DNA from: AG25 sp035518815
GTDB taxonomy: Bacteria; Gemmatimonadota; Gemmatimonadetes; Gemmatimonadales; GWC2-71-9
Assembly (NCBI GenBank): GCA_035518815.1
Contig: DATIXG010000060.1
Span: 1 to 64,000, forward strand
Direction: 5' to 3'
DNA: 64,000 nt
Below the pieces are notes generated by a model that saw nothing but the letters and a program-made list of their open reading frames with translations, made no database searches and was not told the DNA's origin. Below, in pieces: positions 61,314 through 64,000 of this stretch (positions are counted from its first letter, which is position 1; every line of letters starts with the position of its first letter). The position numbers were made by a program, and so were the translations under genes.

Positions 61314-62879
61314 ATGGCGCATCCCAAGACAATTCTGTGGGTGGATGACGAGGTCGAAGGCCTCGTGGCGCATCGCCGTTTCCTCGAGGAACAGGGATTC
61401 GCCGTCGAGCAGGCGACGCACGGCGACGACGCGCTCGCGCTGCTGCGCCGCCAGGCCTACAGCGTGGTGCTGCTCGACGAGCAGATGCCCGGGCGGCGCG
61501 GGCTCGAGCTGCTCGCCGAAATCCGCGCGATCGATCCGTCCATGCCGGTGGTTATGGTCACCCAGAGCGAAGACGAGGGCACGCTGCGCGACGCGATCGG
61601 CTTCGAGGTCGCGGACTACCTCGTGAAGCCGGTCCAGCCGCGCCAGGTGCTGACCGTCGTGACGCGGCTGCTCGAGGGCGATCGTATCCGGCAGCAGCGC
61701 ATCGCGCGCGACTTCGTCACGCGATTCCGGGAGCTGGAAGGGCGCCGCGCGACCGCGCTGGGCTGGCGGGAGTGGATCGAGCTCGTGGCGGAGCTGACGC
61801 GGTGGGACGTGCGTCTCGCCGGAGCGGCCGTGCCGGGGCTCTCGGACGCGCTGCACACCCTGCAGCGCAGCCTGCGCAAGGACTTCGCGTCCTACATCGC
61901 ACGGGAGTACCCGCGCTGGCTCGCCGAGCCCGAGGGCGACCGGCCGCCGCTCTCGGTGGACGTCGGCGCGGAGTTCCTGGCGCCGGTCCTGAAGGCGCGA
62001 GGCCGCGTCCTGCTCCTCGTCATCGACTGCCTGCGACTCGATCAATGGCTGATGCTGCGCGAGCTCGTGACGCCGCTGTTCGACGTGGAAGAGTCGCACT
62101 ACTTCAGCATTCTCCCCACTGCCACGCCGTTCGCGCGCAACGCGATCTTCAGCGGCCTCTTCCCCATGGAGCTCGCGGCCCGTCACCCCGAGTGGTGGGG
62201 CCGCGCCTCGGACGACGAGAGTTTGAACGCGCACGAGGCGGACCTCCTGTCCGAGCAGATGCTCGAGCTCGTGGGCCGGCCGGTGCCGGTGCGCTACGAG
62301 AAGCTGTTCAGCGCGCCCGACGGCGCGGACCTGCTGCGCCGCCTGCCGGCGCACCTCTCCCAGGACGGGGTCACGGCGCTCGTGTTCAACTTCGTGGATC
62401 AGCTGACGCACGGCCGCTCAGAGAGCGCGATCCTGTTCGAGGTGGCCCGCGATGACGCGGCGCTGCGCGGAGTCACCCGGGCGTGGTTCGAGCGCTCGCC
62501 CGTGCTCGCGGCCCTCTACGAGGCCGAACGGCGGGGTGTGGCGGTGCTCCTCACCACGGACCACGGGTCGATCCACTGCGAGACACCCGCGACCGTGTTC
62601 GCGCGGCGCGACGCCACCTCGAATCTCCGCTACAAGTTCGGTGAGGACCTGCGCGCCGAGGACCCCGAGGCCGCGCTGACGGTGGCCGACCTGAAGGCGT
62701 TCGGATTGCCCGGCATGGGGCTCGGCGCGCGGCTCCTGCTCGCGACCGAAGATCGCTTCTTCGTCTATCCCACCAAGCTGCGCGAATACCAGGCCCGCTA
62801 CCGGGGATCGTTCCTGCACGGCGGCGTGAGCCCCGAGGAGATGATCCTGCCCGTGGCTCTCCTCACGCCCCGTTCCTGA
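61314..62879 (+). CDS. PorX-type response regulator with PglZ phosphodiesterase-like domain
   Basis: A 521-residue protein. Residues 1-120 are a receiver (ILWVDDEVEG, phospho-Asp in VVLLDEQMPGRRG, Lys in LVKPVQP). A helical middle joins a PglZ/alkaline-phosphatase-superfamily domain with metal and nucleophile motifs VIDCLRLDQW (about 238-247), ILPTATPFARNAIFSGL (about 264-280, Thr nucleophile), LTTDHGSIHC and HGGVSPEEMILP. This is the architecture of PorX, which in Bacteroidota controls the type IX secretion system together with PorY and a sigma factor. No T9SS gene is visible here. Confidence 0.9.
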   Translation: MAHPKTILWVDDEVEGLVAHRRFLEEQGFAVEQATHGDDALALLRRQAYSVVLLDEQMPGRRGLELLAEIRAIDPSMPVVMVTQSEDEGTLRDAIGFEVADYLVKPVQPRQVLTVVTRLLEGDRIRQQRIARDFVTRFRELEGRRATALGWREWIELVAELTRWDVRLAGAAVPGLSDALHTLQRSLRKDFASYIAREYPRWLAEPEGDRPPLSVDVGAEFLAPVLKARGRVLLLVIDCLRLDQWLMLRELVTPLFDVEESHYFSILPTATPFARNAIFSGLFPMELAARHPEWWGRASDDESLNAHEADLLSEQMLELVGRPVPVRYEKLFSAPDGADLLRRLPAHLSQDGVTALVFNFVDQLTHGRSESAILFEVARDDAALRGVTRAWFERSPVLAALYEAERRGVAVLLTTDHGSIHCETPATVFARRDATSNLRYKFGEDLRAEDPEAALTVADLKAFGLPGMGLGARLLLATEDRFFVYPTKLREYQARYRGSFLHGGVSPEEMILPVALLTPRS

Positions 62880-64000
62880 ATGGGCCACAGCGCCCGCCGC
62901 CTCCTCAGTCAGCTCCGCCCGTACACGTTCCTGTTCTTCGTCAACATCGGGGCCACCGTCGGGGCCTCGCTGATGGATGGCGCCACGTTCGTGCTCATGA
63001 TCCCGTTCCTGCGGACCCTGTTTGGCGAGCAGGCGCTGCCGGAGGCAGGGGGGTCGCAGGTGGAGCGGATCCTGAACCTGATCGCGGGGCCGCTCCTCGC
63101 CGGGGCATCGCCGGAGGCGGCGCTGCACAAAGTCGTGTTCGTGCTGGTCGCGGCGCTCATCCTCAAGAACGTGCTGAGCTACGGCGCCTCGTACGCGAGC
63201 GTCGTGATCCAGGAAGGCGTCGTGCGCGACCTGCGCGTCCGCCTGTTCGAGCACCTCGAAACGCTCCCGCTCGCCTACTTCCAGCGGACGCGCGGCGGGC
63301 AGCTGCTGTCGCGCCTCGTGACCGACACCGACCAGGTGAAGACCGCGATCACCGCGGCACTCGCCTCGTTGCTCCAGAACGCGTGCGTGGTGCTCGTGTA
63401 TGTCGCCATTCTCCTCGGGCTCTCATGGCGCTTGACGCTGATCACGCTCGTGTGCGCGCCGTTGCTGGTGATCACCATCCGCCCGCTCGCGCGGCGCGTG
63501 CGGCGGCGCTCGCGTGAAAATGCCGAGGACCGGGGCGAGCTGACGAGCCTCGTCGCCGAGCTGGTCGGATCGATCAAGCTCGTGCGTGCCTACGTCGCCG
63601 AGGTGTTCGAATCCGAGCGGTTCCGGGTGTTGGCCGATCGCTGCCGGAAAGGAATCCTGCGGGCCCAGCGCTGGTCGCTGCTCACCAGCCCGCTGACGGA
63701 GGTGTTCGCCGGGATCGTCATCATTCTGGTGTTCTCGGTCGGGGCCAAGCTGGCGATGGGCAAGTCGGGATCGCTCCGGCCCGAGGTGCTCATCGCGTTC
63801 CTCGCCGTCGCGCTGCGCGTCATGTCGCCCGTCAAGTCCATCGCGAACTTCCCCACAAACCTGGCGAACGCGCTGGCGGCCGCGGACCGCGTGTTCGAGG
63901 TCCTGGACATGGCGCCCGACGAGGCCGACCGGCCCGATGTTACGCCCGCCCGCTTCGAGCAGCGCATCGAATACCGGAAGGTCTCGTTCTCATACAACGG
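62880..64000 (+). CDS. ABC exporter, permease-ATPase fusion (MsbA-like), truncated by window
   Basis: 373 residues are visible before the right edge. The N-terminal part is an ABC type 1 exporter membrane domain with about six helices (YTFLFFVNIGATVGASL, VVFVLVAALILKNVLSY, AYFQRTRGGQLLSRLVTDTDQVK with the coupling-helix pattern, LVFSVGAKLAMG), and the ATPase domain begins at about residue 366 (YRKVSFSYN). Lipid flippases such as MsbA share this plan. ATG directly follows the PorX-like TGA; next to GT9 it may move LPS precursors. Confidence 0.92.
   Translation, partial: MGHSARRLLSQLRPYTFLFFVNIGATVGASLMDGATFVLMIPFLRTLFGEQALPEAGGSQVERILNLIAGPLLAGASPEAALHKVVFVLVAALILKNVLSYGASYASVVIQEGVVRDLRVRLFEHLETLPLAYFQRTRGGQLLSRLVTDTDQVKTAITAALASLLQNACVVLVYVAILLGLSWRLTLITLVCAPLLVITIRPLARRVRRRSRENAEDRGELTSLVAELVGSIKLVRAYVAEVFESERFRVLADRCRKGILRAQRWSLLTSPLTEVFAGIVIILVFSVGAKLAMGKSGSLRPEVLIAFLAVALRVMSPVKSIANFPTNLANALAAADRVFEVLDMAPDEADRPDVTPARFEQRIEYRKVSFSYN

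Overview
The window is compact, high-GC bacterial chromosome (roughly two-thirds G+C by eye) with no rRNA, tRNA, transposase, phage gene or CRISPR array that I could find. The gene set fits a Gram-negative aerobe of the Gemmatimonadota or a close relative: a TamA/TamB pair, Lgt and many lipoproteins, a fused E1/E2 2-oxoglutarate dehydrogenase, a PorX-type regulator, cytochrome oxidase maturation genes and a PASTA-protein/rpe/tlpA/ybbR/tsaD/lgt block. The phylum is an inference from gene content; no marker gene was searched.

Layout. 0-2.2 kb: end of a sugar/glycosyltransferase locus and a YggT protein. 2.2-5.6 kb (+): a copper/cytochrome-oxidase assembly cluster (Cys/His-rich exported protein, His-rich membrane protein, Sco1, CtaG, CusF-like lipoprotein). 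5.6-11.5 kb (-): kelch protein, 2-oxoglutarate dehydrogenase, Spy-like protein, small envelope proteins. 11.5-17.3 kb: VWA protein, MFS exporter, cytidylate-kinase-like protein, SPFH protein and MoxR ATPase. 17.4-21.3 kb: an outer-membrane-like protein, a degenerate GH38-like protein and a Met/His-rich lipoprotein. 21.3-27.6 kb (-): LON-domain protein, glcD, glcE, glcF, HAD protein and YgfZ, all overlapping. 27.7-28.6 kb: a sigma-70 factor, followed by an AT-rich gap with a cluster of DnaA-box-like sites.

28.8-45 kb: aroB and cobalamin adenosyltransferase (-), then ferredoxin-NADP reductase, TamA, TamB, lipid kinase, response regulators, HAD, CYTH, an unknown protein, acpS and a cytochrome-c/FTR1 fusion, mostly (+). 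45.0-58.5 kb (-): one 19-gene run of mostly start/stop-overlapping genes: yebC, ruvC, ruvA, zinc ribbon, ruvB, queA, tgt, yajC, def, fmt, thiE, thiS, thiG, PASTA protein, rpe, tlpA, ybbR, tsaD, lgt. 58.6-64 kb: lipoprotein, DnaB-like ATPase, unknown protein, GT9 transferase (-), PorX-like regulator and a truncated ABC exporter (+).

Themes. Genes are packed by stop/start overlaps (ATGA, GTGA, TGATG, TTGA), and three convergent pairs share a four-base YTAG as both stop codons. At eleven transcription-unit heads a TAnnnT box lies 6-8 nt before the start codon, which suggests widespread leaderless mRNAs. Two long palindromes built of 10-bp units lie at 15.7 kb (intergenic) and 23.8 kb (in frame inside glcF).
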